Shown here piece after piece: positions 7,308-16,479 of a DNA stretch of 64,000 nt. The translations under genes and the position numbers were made by a program. The stretch lies in NCBI RefSeq assembly GCF_022808645.1, contig NZ_JAKZKT010000004.1, forward strand, positions 1 through 64,000, in the 5' to 3' direction. Position 1 is the stretch's first letter. Each line of letters begins with the position of its first letter. Source of the DNA: Bacillus litorisediminis. GTDB lineage: Bacteria; Bacillota; Bacilli; Bacillales; JC228. A model generated the notes under the pieces. The model saw only the letters and a list, made by a program, of their open reading frames with translations, did not search any database and was not told the origin of the DNA.

Positions 7308-8201
7308 TTATCCTGCGTACTCTTCCTTTTCAATTTGAGCAAGCAATGCCCGTAAACCTCTGATATCATGATCCATTAGAGTTTTTCTCCATTGCTCATG
7401 ATTAAATTGCCAATTTAATTCGTCTAGAGAACATGTAAGCGGTACGTCACAGTTTATTTTGGCGAGTTGAAAGGATAAAAGCAGCTGTTTTTGGTCTGCC
7501 TCTATTTTTTTACGCCATGACGGAGTTAACTGCTCTATATTGTCTAAAACCGCTTGAATTGATCCATAAGTTGCCACAATTTTAATAGCTGTTTTCTCCC
7601 CAATGCCTTTTACGCCTGGATACCCGTCACTTGGGTCACCCATGAACGCCTTTACTTCGGCCCATTGCTCCGGCGAAAGTCCCATTTCATCTTCAAATCT
7701 TACTTTCGTCCAGCGGTCATAAGACCCTACGCCTTTTTGCAGGAGGTGTACTTCAACACCATCATGCAGGAGCTGAAGCAAATCCTTATCTCCTGTGACA
7801 CTATGAACCTCACTTTGACCGCGATACATGGAAGCGAGTGCACCAATACAATCATCCGCTTCATATCCTTCAACTTTTATGTTATAAAAGCCTAATTGGT
7901 CTGTTACTGATTGGGCTAGATCAAACTGGGGAACCATCTCTTCGGGCGGCGCGGAACGGTTTCCTTTATACTCTTCATATAAATCATGGCGAAATGTACG
8001 GCTTGGGGTATCCCAGCAGATTGAAATATGAGAAGGCTGAAAATGACGAATTGCCGCTTCAAGATGTTTCACTAATCCGCTGACAGCATTCGTCGGAATC
8101 CCGCGTTCATTATAAAAAAACTGATTAAATACTGAGGTTGCGAAAAATGAACGGAAAAGAAGTGCCATTCCATCCACTATTAATAATCGTTGTTTTTCCA
8201 C
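7308..8201 (-). CDS. ypcP: 5'-3' exonuclease (YpcP, PolA-N-terminal-like)
   Basis: A 297-residue flap-endonuclease/5'-3' exonuclease related to the N-terminal domain of DNA polymerase I, acting in Okazaki-fragment processing and repair. Visible metal-binding acidic clusters are LLIVDGMALLFR at the start, GYEADDCIGAL near the middle and VTGDKDLLQLL. GVKGIGEKTA is the helix-3-turn-helix motif. Start is GTG with an AGAAGGG site. The neighbourhood matches ypcP of B. subtilis. Confidence 0.92.
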   Translation of the reverse strand: MEKQRLLIVDGMALLFRSFFATSVFNQFFYNERGIPTNAVSGLVKHLEAAIRHFQPSHISICWDTPSRTFRHDLYEEYKGNRSAPPEEMVPQFDLAQSVTDQLGFYNIKVEGYEADDCIGALASMYRGQSEVHSVTGDKDLLQLLHDGVEVHLLQKGVGSYDRWTKVRFEDEMGLSPEQWAEVKAFMGDPSDGYPGVKGIGEKTAIKIVATYGSIQAVLDNIEQLTPSWRKKIEADQKQLLLSFQLAKINCDVPLTCSLDELNWQFNHEQWRKTLMDHDIRGLRALLAQIEKEEYAG

Positions 8202-8228
8202 ATTGGACCCTTCTTTCCATTTTATTAT

Positions 8229-9071
8229 TTATCCGCCTGCTTCAATTGGTGTATCATCATATGAAATCCAATCACTAAAACTCCCAATATACAGTTTAAC
8301 ATTTTTATAGCCCGCTTGGTATAGAGCTAAAACATTCGGTGCCGCTGTAACTCCGCTGCCGCAATATACTGTCACTGGTTCACTTTGTGAAAGCGCCTGA
8401 AAATGCTTCTTTAACTGGGCAGGTGTTTTATAGCGATCATCCTCGAATACATCTCCCCAAAAATAATGAAGCGCAGTCGGAATGCGGCCAGCTTTTTTAT
8501 CGATTGGCTCTTCATTGCCTAAAAAGCGCTGATATTCTCTTGAGTCAATGAGATGCCCTTTCTTCGTCTTGACCAGCTCATTTACTTCAGTAAATGTAGC
8601 TAGCATCTCTTTCTTAATCTCGGCTTTAAAATCCCCCTGTACATTTTGAGCAGGCCCCTTCTCTGTCGGATAATGTAAACGCAGCCAGCTATTATATCCG
8701 CCCTGTAATACGTATACACTAGTGTGACCCAAAAAACGTAGAGTCCAAAACAACCGTGCAGCAAATGGGGATTTCCCATTGTCGTAAATAACTACAGGAA
8801 TCTCCCGTGAAACTCCCTTTTCCCGAAACATTTTTTCTAAATATTCGATGGACGGCAGCGGATGTCTTCCCCCGTGCTCTTCTACCTCTCCTGATAAATC
8901 TTGCTCAAGGTCAACATATTGTGCGGCCGGAATATGAGATTCTTCAAACAGTTCTCTGCCTTCATGTGGCTTTTGCAGATTGAAACGACAATCTAATATC
9001 GTCAAATGTTCCTGATTTTCAATCTTTTTCAGCAATTCATCACTCTCTACAAACACACGATTGATCCCCAT
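8229..9071 (-). CDS. Sulfurtransferase with two rhodanese domains
   Basis: A 280-residue protein with two tandem rhodanese domains, like thiosulfate or 3-mercaptopyruvate sulfurtransferases. The catalytic cysteine is in the C-terminal domain: VYCGSGVTA, Cys at about residue 237. The CGSGVT loop is closer to the CG(S/T)GVT loop of mercaptopyruvate sulfurtransferases than to the CRxGxT loop of rhodaneses, which favours mercaptopyruvate as donor, but this is uncertain. An in-frame GTG lies five codons upstream; the ATG at 9071 is preferred because GGAG lies 9 bases before it. The gene is 22 bp after dynA. Confidence 0.88.
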   Translation of the reverse strand: MGINRVFVESDELLKKIENQEHLTILDCRFNLQKPHEGRELFEESHIPAAQYVDLEQDLSGEVEEHGGRHPLPSIEYLEKMFREKGVSREIPVVIYDNGKSPFAARLFWTLRFLGHTSVYVLQGGYNSWLRLHYPTEKGPAQNVQGDFKAEIKKEMLATFTEVNELVKTKKGHLIDSREYQRFLGNEEPIDKKAGRIPTALHYFWGDVFEDDRYKTPAQLKKHFQALSQSEPVTVYCGSGVTAAPNVLALYQAGYKNVKLYIGSFSDWISYDDTPIEAGG

Positions 9072-9093
9072 TTCCAAATTCTCCACACCCTTT

Positions 9094-12000
9094 TTAAATA
9101 TAGTTCTGAATTTGTTTCAATAGGCTTTCGTATTCAATTGTTTCATCGCTGTTTAAAGCAGATAACTGTCCGGAAATAAAGGCCTCTATCTCATCATTCA
9201 TATTTGCTTTCAGCTGCTCAAATGCTCCCGCTAGTAAAGATCCATATGTCTTGATTAATAGATCTTCCTGCTCTTTCTGATAAGCAGAAGCAAGAGGTTC
9301 GAGAATATCTGCTAACTTATCTAGCATTTTTTCTTTTTCATTTTTTTCAAAAAAGGCTTTTGCATTCTTATACAGTTGAAGAGCCGGCTGGAAGGAAATA
9401 TCCTTTGCCGCTTTCCTTAAACTTCCAAATGACGGTGTTTCCCATTTCATCTGATTAGGTTCAGAAAACGGAATCTCTAAGATTGTATGAATGTCATTTT
9501 TTACTTCTTGATAAAACTGCCGGATTAATTCGTTTGCAAATTTCTCCAATCGTAAGGAGGTAGCCCGCAATTCTTGGGTGTAATCAAAGTCGATTAGCTC
9601 CAGCCATTCATCCAGCGACTCCTGGAGTTTTGGTTTGATTGGACCATTTCCATCTTGCAGTCTAGTAGGATTAAAAGTTTCTTTGAAAAAGTCCCTTGAA
9701 CGAAGTAATACCCTTTTTTGTACATAGTGTAATAGTTCGTTTGTTTCTTGAATAAGACGGCTTTCATACACTTGCGAACGATCTTTATTCAATTTTTCCA
9801 GAATAATAGATTGTTTCTGAGCAAAGTTACGCTGAATCATTTCTTTTTCCTGTTCACCTTTATTTTGAAGCTCAATAAAGGATTCCAGCATTTGAACCCC
9901 GCGACTGACTTCCTTCCAGGCACCTTCTCGCGTGACCTGTTTTAAATCCTGCTCAACAAATGGCTGAAATCTGCTTAAGAATGGAATAAAACCATCCCAT
10001 AGACGATCTTTGCTCCCGATTTGATTCGCCAGACGATTAACACTGGAGACAGGGAAAAGACGCGGGTTCCTGAGTCCAAAGCCAAGCAGCTGCTGCTGAA
10101 CATACTCCACTACAGCAGTTCTTTCTTCTTCTGTTTCAGCTAAATCAGCAGCATTGACGATAAAAAACATTTTATCGAGACTAAACGTATCTTTAACTCT
10201 GCCTAATTGAATCAAAAATTCACGGTCGGCTTTGCCAAAAGCATGGTGATAATAAGAAACATAGATAATGGCGTCGGAATTTTTTATATGCTCAAAAGCT
10301 ACACCCGTGTGCCTTGTATTTAAGGAATCGGATCCAGGAGTGTCTACTAATGTCATTCCTGCGTTTGTAAGTGGGTGATCTACAAACACTTCAATTTTCT
10401 TGATAAAACAAGAGACTGATTCCTTTACAGCAAATATCGCTAACTTTTCAAGATTAGCAGTCTCCTTTATTCCCCATTTCCCCTTCACATTTGGATATCC
10501 TTCCACAAAAGCCTGCAAAAATGGGTGCGGCGCCGTATGACTGATTTGTTTGCAAGCCTGGTTCCATATCTCATCAATTCCAAGATCCGGTTCTATTTTA
10601 AGTAATTCCGATAATTCCTGGGTTATTTCTTTTTCTGTCTTATAATGAATCATTAAAGAACGGTTCGAATTGTTCTTACCAGGGGCCTTAATTTCTGTTA
10701 AAGCAGCCGTCATTGGGTTCGGTGATGACGGCAATAATTTAGTTCCTAATAAGCCGTTTATAAAGGAAGATTTGCCGGCACTAAATGCCCCAAACAGAGT
10801 AACAGTAAAAGAATGCTGCTTTAGTCTATTCGCTTTTTCCGAGACAGACTCTGCAACGGAACGTAAAGCCGGAATCTGTGCGAACACATCAGCAATCGAT
10901 AATAAAAGCGTGTCATTTTGAGAATAGGTCTTTTGCTCAGCACTGTGTGCAGCCGGTTCAGCGTCAGTATTATTTTTTTCTGTCTCAGGCGCAGCTTCAA
11001 TTAATTCTTCTAACTGACTTTCTTTTTGTTTTTGTAAAAGCCAGGAACTAAGACCGACTATTTGCTGTTCCCACTGATTCCATGTCACTTCTTCTGTGGA
11101 TTCCCGATATTTTTGCCATCTCCATACCATTTGTGACTTTTTCTCTTGGATTTCTTCGATTCGCTTAAGCAAAGCTAATTCACTTTCAGCCGACTGTATT
11201 TTATTGGATATCTCTTGATTTTCAATTTGCATGGTCTCGTCAAACGTTAATAGAAGCTGTTCTAAAAAGGTTCTTGCATCACGCTGCACAATCTTTTTTA
11301 CTTCATTTTCGAGATCGCTGGAGTATTGAAGCAAATACTGCCCAGTTAAGGAAGCCCCGCTTTTGTAGATCTTTTTTAGAATAGACGGCGGGACACTTAC
11401 TTGGATTTGCTGGGCTTTTGCTGTCAATTCGGCAGACTGTGGCACAAATTTTTGCACTGAAGCCAGTGCAAGCTGTTTTAGGTGCCATTCAAACTGAGTT
11501 TTGACTTGTTCTTTTACTTTTTCATAGAACCGGGTTTCGCGAAGCTTTTGCTCTTCCTCTGTTTTCTTTTTGGAAAAGAACAATCCTACTTTAAAGTGTG
11601 GCTGAAGAGATTCTAAAAACTGTTGAGCTAGCTCACGGGTTTTATAATCCATCAAATAACTATTATGAAGCGTTTTAGCCAGTTCTCCCTGAAAATGACT
11701 TCTAACGCTCTCCCCCGCATGTTCGAGCTTAGCTGCCAGTTCGGATAAGTCTTCTAATTCTTTTTTAAGCTGCTCAACGGAGCGTCCGCTTTGATTTGCA
11801 TTCATCTCGGTTAATTGTTCCGCAAATAAATCATCGACAAACTGTTCCCACTCTGATGTTAATTGATCCAATGTTAATAAAAAACTATTGCTTAACCATT
11901 CCTCTCTTTGTTTGTCAATTTCGATTAAATATTGATAAAAATCACTCCACTCATTAAAGGGATGATTTTTTATTTTCAGCGACGTATAAAAGATTCGCTC

Positions 12001-12705
12001 TAATTGAGCACCGCCTGTTTTGAATGCCGCCTCTGTGCTTTGCTTAAACACCTGAAACGGAATTTCCTCTTCTGCATGCTTATCAATTTGATTTATAATC
12101 AGGCAAACTTTTTTTCCGTGTTGATTTAATTGCCTGATAAATTGGAGATTAATATCGGACTGCACATGATGGTAGTCGACCATATAAAAAATGATATCAG
12201 CGAGATGAAGCATTCCTTCCGTTGCTAATTGGTGAGCATCATCTGTTGAATCGATACCTGGTGTATCAAAGAAGACCAGATTTTTTGGCAATGAATTTGG
12301 ATAAGGTGTCTGGATTTCAACCTGAAGCACTTCACGTCCGTCTTTACAAAAACGCTTTACCTCTTCCATATCAAGCGGACTTTGCTCATGGAGCTTCCCA
12401 TTTTTATATGAAATGATGGCTTTTTCTTTCTTTCCGTCCTTCATTTTTACTGTATTGGCACTCGTTGGAATTGGACTTGATGGGAGTAAGTTTTTCCCAA
12501 ATAATTGATTCATTAAGCTAGACTTTCCGGCGGAGTAATGTCCGCAAAAAGCTATATATATTTTTTCTTCAGCGAGCCGATCCATGATACCTTTTATTTG
12601 AAATACCAGCTTTTCATTCTGCTCTTCTAAGCTTAGGCTAGATAAGTGGTATAAAGGACTAGCATATTGTATATAAAGTTTGGATTGATTTGCAGAAGTT
12701 GTCAT
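9094..12705 (-). CDS. dynA: Bacterial dynamin-like protein DynA (two fused dynamins)
   Basis: A large (about 1,203-residue) dynamin-like GTPase that tethers and fuses membranes; in B. subtilis DynA/YpbR helps membranes withstand phage and pore stress. Two complete GTPase modules are fused head to tail. The first has P-loop GHYSAGKSS, DTPGIDS and NQID; the second, about 580 residues later, has GAFSAGKSS, DTPGSDS and NAAD. Long helical and coiled-coil stalks follow each. A GTG 15 codons upstream (12750) is in frame but lacks a ribosome-binding site, whereas the ATG at 12705 has GGGAG upstream. Length is close to the B. subtilis protein. Confidence 0.93.
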   Translation of the reverse strand: MTTSANQSKLYIQYASPLYHLSSLSLEEQNEKLVFQIKGIMDRLAEEKIYIAFCGHYSAGKSSLMNQLFGKNLLPSSPIPTSANTVKMKDGKKEKAIISYKNGKLHEQSPLDMEEVKRFCKDGREVLQVEIQTPYPNSLPKNLVFFDTPGIDSTDDAHQLATEGMLHLADIIFYMVDYHHVQSDINLQFIRQLNQHGKKVCLIINQIDKHAEEEIPFQVFKQSTEAAFKTGGAQLERIFYTSLKIKNHPFNEWSDFYQYLIEIDKQREEWLSNSFLLTLDQLTSEWEQFVDDLFAEQLTEMNANQSGRSVEQLKKELEDLSELAAKLEHAGESVRSHFQGELAKTLHNSYLMDYKTRELAQQFLESLQPHFKVGLFFSKKKTEEEQKLRETRFYEKVKEQVKTQFEWHLKQLALASVQKFVPQSAELTAKAQQIQVSVPPSILKKIYKSGASLTGQYLLQYSSDLENEVKKIVQRDARTFLEQLLLTFDETMQIENQEISNKIQSAESELALLKRIEEIQEKKSQMVWRWQKYRESTEEVTWNQWEQQIVGLSSWLLQKQKESQLEELIEAAPETEKNNTDAEPAAHSAEQKTYSQNDTLLLSIADVFAQIPALRSVAESVSEKANRLKQHSFTVTLFGAFSAGKSSFINGLLGTKLLPSSPNPMTAALTEIKAPGKNNSNRSLMIHYKTEKEITQELSELLKIEPDLGIDEIWNQACKQISHTAPHPFLQAFVEGYPNVKGKWGIKETANLEKLAIFAVKESVSCFIKKIEVFVDHPLTNAGMTLVDTPGSDSLNTRHTGVAFEHIKNSDAIIYVSYYHHAFGKADREFLIQLGRVKDTFSLDKMFFIVNAADLAETEEERTAVVEYVQQQLLGFGLRNPRLFPVSSVNRLANQIGSKDRLWDGFIPFLSRFQPFVEQDLKQVTREGAWKEVSRGVQMLESFIELQNKGEQEKEMIQRNFAQKQSIILEKLNKDRSQVYESRLIQETNELLHYVQKRVLLRSRDFFKETFNPTRLQDGNGPIKPKLQESLDEWLELIDFDYTQELRATSLRLEKFANELIRQFYQEVKNDIHTILEIPFSEPNQMKWETPSFGSLRKAAKDISFQPALQLYKNAKAFFEKNEKEKMLDKLADILEPLASAYQKEQEDLLIKTYGSLLAGAFEQLKANMNDEIEAFISGQLSALNSDETIEYESLLKQIQNYI

Positions 12706-12822
12706 CCTCTTAAGTCTCCCAGTTTTTAAAATTTCTCCCTCAATTTTCACACAAATTCTTGCCTATGCCAAGAGACACCTCTTTCTCTCCACAATTTGGG
12801 AAAACTGATATCGACTGTACTG

Positions 12823-12848
12823 AAAAAAGCAGCGATTCGCTGCTTTTA
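12823..12848 (-). terminator. Terminator of bpsA-bpsB
   Basis: AAAAGCAGCGA and TCGCTGCTTTT form an almost loopless palindrome ending in T6 on the minus strand. It lies directly after the bpsB stop codon. Confidence 0.8.
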
Positions 12849-12853
12849 CTCGT

Positions 12854-13417
12854 TTATTTTTTGCTTCGGATAGGAAAAAATCTTGCTTGTTTTTCAAATT
12901 CTGTTTCGTAATCGGTCCATTGTGTTAAAACCTGCTCTTCAAGCGGAATTCGGATGGAGAGAATAATTTGATTTAATACGAAAAAGAGAATCAGTGTTAA
13001 ATAAGCTTGAAAGATAAATGGAATCGTAAAAAGCTCAAACGTTACTATTAAGTAATTCGGATGCCTGATCCATTGATAGAGTCCTTTTTTGACTAATTGT
13101 GCATGTGGGATTACCAAAATTTTCGTATTCCAATATTTGCCCAAGGATTGAATAATCCATATTCTTATCGCTTGAAGCCCGATAAATAATGCTAATAAAT
13201 AAGGCCACAAAGGTTGCAGCTCTTGTTTAAAAAGGTGTACTTCTAACAGAAGTGAAAAAAGAAACGCTATATGCATCGCAACCATTAATCCATAGTGTTC
13301 ACTTCCAAATTCAATGGCTCCCCGATTTCTCATCCATTTCTCGTTTTTATTAGCTATTAATAATTCAATCAGCCTTTGTGCAATTAAAAAGCTAAACATC
13401 ATCCAAAAAAGCTTCAT
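12854..13417 (-). CDS. bpsB: BpsB, isoprenylcysteine-methyltransferase-like O-methyltransferase
   Basis: A 187-residue membrane protein of the ICMT/YpbQ family. In B. subtilis the product of this gene O-methylates the alkylpyrones made by the adjacent type III polyketide synthase. About five hydrophobic helices are visible. The C-terminal cofactor-binding pattern includes YQWIRHPNYLIV and, near the end, LEEQVL. The ATG at 13417 overlaps the bpsA stop codon (ATGA), so the two are translationally coupled; a GTG four codons upstream is less likely. Methyl transfer from S-adenosylmethionine is family knowledge. Confidence 0.88.
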   Translation of the reverse strand: MKLFWMMFSFLIAQRLIELLIANKNEKWMRNRGAIEFGSEHYGLMVAMHIAFLFSLLLEVHLFKQELQPLWPYLLALFIGLQAIRIWIIQSLGKYWNTKILVIPHAQLVKKGLYQWIRHPNYLIVTFELFTIPFIFQAYLTLILFFVLNQIILSIRIPLEEQVLTQWTDYETEFEKQARFFPIRSKK

Positions 13418-14508
13418 AGCTGTTCCCACCTTACAAGCAATAATTCAGAACTAAAGCCTGGACCTAATGCAACCGCTAACCCCCATTGATTAGCTGATTC
13501 TACCTTTCTCATGATGCGATTTAATACATAAAAAATTGTTACAGAAGACATGTTTCCGTATTCTTTGAGGACCTCAAATGAAGGAGCTAATTTTTCATTG
13601 CTTAAAGAGAGTGCTTCCCCATAGGCTTCTAATACTTTTTTTCCTCCTGGGTGTGCGATAAATTGATTGATTTGCCCAATTGCCATCCCATGTTGACTTA
13701 AAAAATGATCTACATTAGGGCGCAGCCATTTCTTTACGATGGAAGGGATATCTTTTGAAAATACAACATATAACCCTTCATCCTTTACATCCCAGCCCAT
13801 TACGTCTAAAGAGTCTTGCATAAGGGTAGATTGAACGTCTATTACTTTTGGAACAGCTTGTTTTTTGGAATACTTATCCGCTTTTACATCATGTCCCGCA
13901 ACGAGTGTACAGGCTATTCCATCTGCAAAGAGGGAAGTCCCGATTAAATTACTTTTGGACAGATCATCATACTGAAATGTTAAACTGCATAGTTCTATCG
14001 ATAATACCAATACCATCGCCTTTGGGTTGGCCAGACAGTATTCATAGGCACGTGACAGCCCGCTAACACCGCCAGCACATCCTAACCCCCAGATTGGGAT
14101 TCTTTTCGTATGAGGCGAAAATGGAAGTTTGTTCATAATCCTAGCTTCTATACTTGGAGTAGCCAGTCCCGTCGTACAAATCGTAATGATTGCATCGATT
14201 TCTTCATAGCGGACTTTATTTTTCAGATATTCAGGATTTTCCAGACAATCCTGGATTGCCTTTGCTCCTAAATCTACAGCAGACTCAATAAAACAATCGT
14301 TTTTCTCGGAAAACGATCTTTTTTCTTTATACCAATCTAAGTCTTTAATAAAATGTCTTTTTTCAATTTGTCCATTTTTAAATACTTCCAATAACCGATT
14401 GATATTTTTGAATGCCGGCTCAAACATCTTTCTGGCAAATTCTGCTGCTTCCTTTTGCAAGATTATATGTGGAGGCGAAACCTCTGCAACTGATAAAATC
14501 GTCGCCAT
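13414..14508 (-). CDS. bpsA: BpsA, type III polyketide synthase
   Basis: A 364-residue chalcone/stilbene-synthase-family enzyme. It extends fatty acyl-CoA starters with malonyl-CoA to alkylpyrones, as shown for B. subtilis BpsA. The catalytic triad is visible: C144 in GLGCAGGVSG, H286 in FIAHPGGK and N319 in EYGNMSS. The ATG at 14508 has GGAAGGG 9 bases upstream; a TTG three codons earlier is less likely. Forms an operon with the pyrone methyltransferase. Confidence 0.93.
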   Translation of the reverse strand: MATILSVAEVSPPHIILQKEAAEFARKMFEPAFKNINRLLEVFKNGQIEKRHFIKDLDWYKEKRSFSEKNDCFIESAVDLGAKAIQDCLENPEYLKNKVRYEEIDAIITICTTGLATPSIEARIMNKLPFSPHTKRIPIWGLGCAGGVSGLSRAYEYCLANPKAMVLVLSIELCSLTFQYDDLSKSNLIGTSLFADGIACTLVAGHDVKADKYSKKQAVPKVIDVQSTLMQDSLDVMGWDVKDEGLYVVFSKDIPSIVKKWLRPNVDHFLSQHGMAIGQINQFIAHPGGKKVLEAYGEALSLSNEKLAPSFEVLKEYGNMSSVTIFYVLNRIMRKVESANQWGLAVALGPGFSSELLLVRWEQL

Positions 14509-14746
14509 TATACACAACCCTTCCTAGCTGAACTTCTGATGCGACTCTTGTTCAGTATGAAGGTAATATTTCCAATTATTTCAGGAATATACCAAATTAC
14601 CCTGTGACTATATACCTAAAAATCACGCTTTTACGATATTTTCATTCATTTTTTATACTTTTTCGAACCTTTATATGGTAATATCGTCATTAAGAAAATT
14701 TAACTAGTATTCAAAGGATGGTTTAATAAAAATCGGAGGTAAATTG

Positions 14747-15199
14747 ATGCAAAAATTAAATCAATGGGATACCATATTGGACAGTACAATAAGATCGGTA
14801 CATCAAGTTCTGCCTGTTGAATTAGAAATTGACCAGCCTGAGGTTTTAAATGAACCGTTCTTGCAAGAAGAAATTGGAGTTTTTATAGGAATATCCGGTG
14901 ATTTTCCTACAAGACTAATCCTTGAGGGAAAAGAATCTACATATAGCCAGTTAGGTGAAAAAATGTTTGGTATGCCCCTAATGGGTGAAATGGTAGAATC
15001 TTTTTCAGGAGAACTTGGGAATATGATTGGGGGGCATTTATCGACTCTGTTATCTGAAAAAGGAATTCAGGTTGACATCACTCCGCCCCAAACAATTGTC
15101 GGACAACCAACGCAATATAATTGCAAAGAAGCTTACAAGCTGGCAGCCTCTTTTGGCGGTTCGGATAAAATGAATATATGGTTAATTGTTGAGGAATAA
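14747..15199 (+). CDS. CheX-like chemotaxis phosphatase family protein
   Basis: A 150-residue protein resembling CheX, a CheY-P phosphatase fold. The segment SFSGELGNMIGGHLS carries the E-x2-N signature used by CheC/CheX phosphatases. No chemotaxis genes are nearby, so its partner is unknown, and some CheX relatives have other roles. ATG chosen over the TTG one codon earlier because GGAGGT is 6 bases upstream. Monocistronic, with its own terminator. Confidence 0.8.
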   Translation: MQKLNQWDTILDSTIRSVHQVLPVELEIDQPEVLNEPFLQEEIGVFIGISGDFPTRLILEGKESTYSQLGEKMFGMPLMGEMVESFSGELGNMIGGHLSTLLSEKGIQVDITPPQTIVGQPTQYNCKEAYKLAASFGGSDKMNIWLIVEE

Positions 15200-15210
15200 A
15201 GAAGATATAA

Positions 15211-15259
15211 AAAAGACGGGACTAATAGGCCATTAAACCGCCTATTGATCCCGTCTTTT
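15211..15259 (+). terminator. Terminator of the CheX-like gene
   Basis: A long hairpin: AAAGACGGGA-x-AATAGGC pairs with GCCTATT-x-TCCCGTCTTT around CATTAAACC, followed by T's. A-rich and T-rich flanks could let it act in both directions. Confidence 0.85.
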
Positions 15260-15270
15260 ATAACAATTTA

Positions 15271-15435
15271 AGAAAGTATAAATTTATTGCAATGCTATAA
15301 ATCAACGTAGTTACAATTTTGGGAATAAAGTACGGCGGGCAGGAGACTTGAATCAAGCGATACATTAGGACGTGGCGTTTCGAGCGTGATAAGTGCAACT
15401 AAGCATCATCTTCGCATTATGGCTAGCCAATCAGC
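15271..15435 (+). repeat. Dispersed non-coding repeat, copy A
   Basis: This segment is homologous to the reverse complement of 19682-19851. The best-conserved blocks are AAGTATAAA, GCAATG, GGAATAAAGTACG, CGATACATTAGGACGTGG and GTGATAAG. No reading frame is conserved, so it is a repeated non-coding element. The two copies are in opposite orientation about 4.4 kb apart. Confidence 0.8.
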
Positions 15436-15447
15436 GAGTTTTCTTTA

Positions 15448-16218
15448 TTAGAATCCATGAATTGTCATTCCGCCATCTACAAATATAGTTTGGCCAGATA
15501 TGTAATTTGCCCCTTCTGACGCTAAGAAAACAGCCGGTCCTACTAGCTCAGGCAGCTCACCTATCCGTTTAAGAGGTGTAACTGCCAGTATATCCCGTAC
15601 ATAGTGCTCATCTTCTAGCAAAGCTTTCGTTAGGGGAGTCCTAAAATACCATGGCCCGATTGCATTTACGTTTATACCATATTGCCCCCATTCAAAGGCA
15701 AGAACTTTGGTCATTTGAATTAGAGCCGCTTTTGTTGCCGCATAAACAACACCCGTTCTTAACGCAATCTGACCCGCCACAGATGCAATCGTTATTATCT
15801 TTCCATGGTTTTGCTCTTTCATGATATGACCTGCTTCTTGACTGCACATAAAGGCTGACTTTAAATTGGTTTGCATAATTCTTTCCCATTCCTCGTCAGT
15901 TACTTCAAGGGCTTTTGTTCGGATGTTCATGCCAGCGTTATTGACTAAGATATCTAATGTTCCCATTACCTCTTTAGCAGCAGCCACTGATTTTTGGACT
16001 TCTTTCCTATTGGTGACGTCCGTCGGCAAAACTATTGCTTTTTTGCCCAGTCTTTCAATATGACTTGCAACCTCTTGTAAATCACTTTCTGTCCGCGAAA
16101 GCAAGGCTACATTCGCTCCCGCTTCTGCATATCCAATTGCAATAGCCCGTCCGATTCCGCGGCCAGCACCAGTCACTATCGCATTTTTTCCATCGAGTCT
16201 CATTGAAGGTAAAAACAA
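15448..16218 (-). CDS. SDR family oxidoreductase (gluconate 5-dehydrogenase-like)
   Basis: A 256-residue short-chain dehydrogenase/reductase using NAD(P)H. The cofactor motif is TGAGRGIG, followed by NNAGMN, the catalytic Ser in TIASVAGQ and Tyr/Lys in YAATK; it ends with the typical SGQTIFVDGG. Closest in style to gluconate 5-dehydrogenase or 2-deoxy-gluconate dehydrogenase; the substrate is not certain. The TTG at 16218 is chosen because AAAGGAG lies 9-10 bases upstream and gives the common N-terminus FLPSMRLDGK; an ATG at 16203 has no such site. Confidence 0.85.
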   Translation of the reverse strand: MFLPSMRLDGKNAIVTGAGRGIGRAIAIGYAEAGANVALLSRTESDLQEVASHIERLGKKAIVLPTDVTNRKEVQKSVAAAKEVMGTLDILVNNAGMNIRTKALEVTDEEWERIMQTNLKSAFMCSQEAGHIMKEQNHGKIITIASVAGQIALRTGVVYAATKAALIQMTKVLAFEWGQYGINVNAIGPWYFRTPLTKALLEDEHYVRDILAVTPLKRIGELPELVGPAVFLASEGANYISGQTIFVDGGMTIHGF

Positions 16219-16253
16219 ATCACTTCTCTCCTTTATGCTAAAGTCAATGAAAG

Positions 16254-16275
16254 AAGAGGGACAGGTGCCCCTCTT
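16254..16275 (-). repeat. GAGGG...CCCTC hairpin between zinc-ribbon and SDR genes
   Basis: AAGAGGG and CCCTCTT form a 7-bp stem around ACAGGTGC. No T-run follows, so it is a weak terminator at best. The GGGnCAG/CTGnCCC core resembles the arms of the long inverted repeat at 35084-35170. Confidence 0.45.
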
Positions 16276-16411
16276 ATTTCTTTTTTTCATCATAATTCGG
16301 CTGTTTTTGTACAGATATTTTGATTTGGGTAAAATCATCTTTTCCGCAAGACTTGCAAATGCTTGGTTCGTCAGCAATCGATCTGCAAAAATTACAATAA
16401 TATTTAATCAT
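16274..16411 (-). CDS. Tiny zinc-ribbon protein
   Basis: A 45-residue basic protein. Two CxxC pairs (CNFC near residue 6 and CKSC near residue 19) suggest one bound Zn. The tail is lysine-rich. A GAGGG site lies 9 bases before the ATG. It sits between ypwA and the SDR gene on the same strand. Other Bacillaceae encode similar DUF-like zinc ribbons, but I cannot name this family. Its stop codon lies at the edge of a GC-rich hairpin (16254-16275). Confidence 0.6.
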   Translation of the reverse strand: MIKYYCNFCRSIADEPSICKSCGKDDFTQIKISVQKQPNYDEKKK

Positions 16412-16479
16412 CCGAACATACCCTCTTTCCTTTCAAACAGTATATGAAATAAAGAGGAGTCGGTGACTTTTGTACAAAT

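Noticed and set aside
15271-15435. Insertion sequence
   Set aside because: The repeat is only about 165 bp, has no transposase frame and no obvious terminal inverted repeats; treated as a dispersed non-coding repeat.
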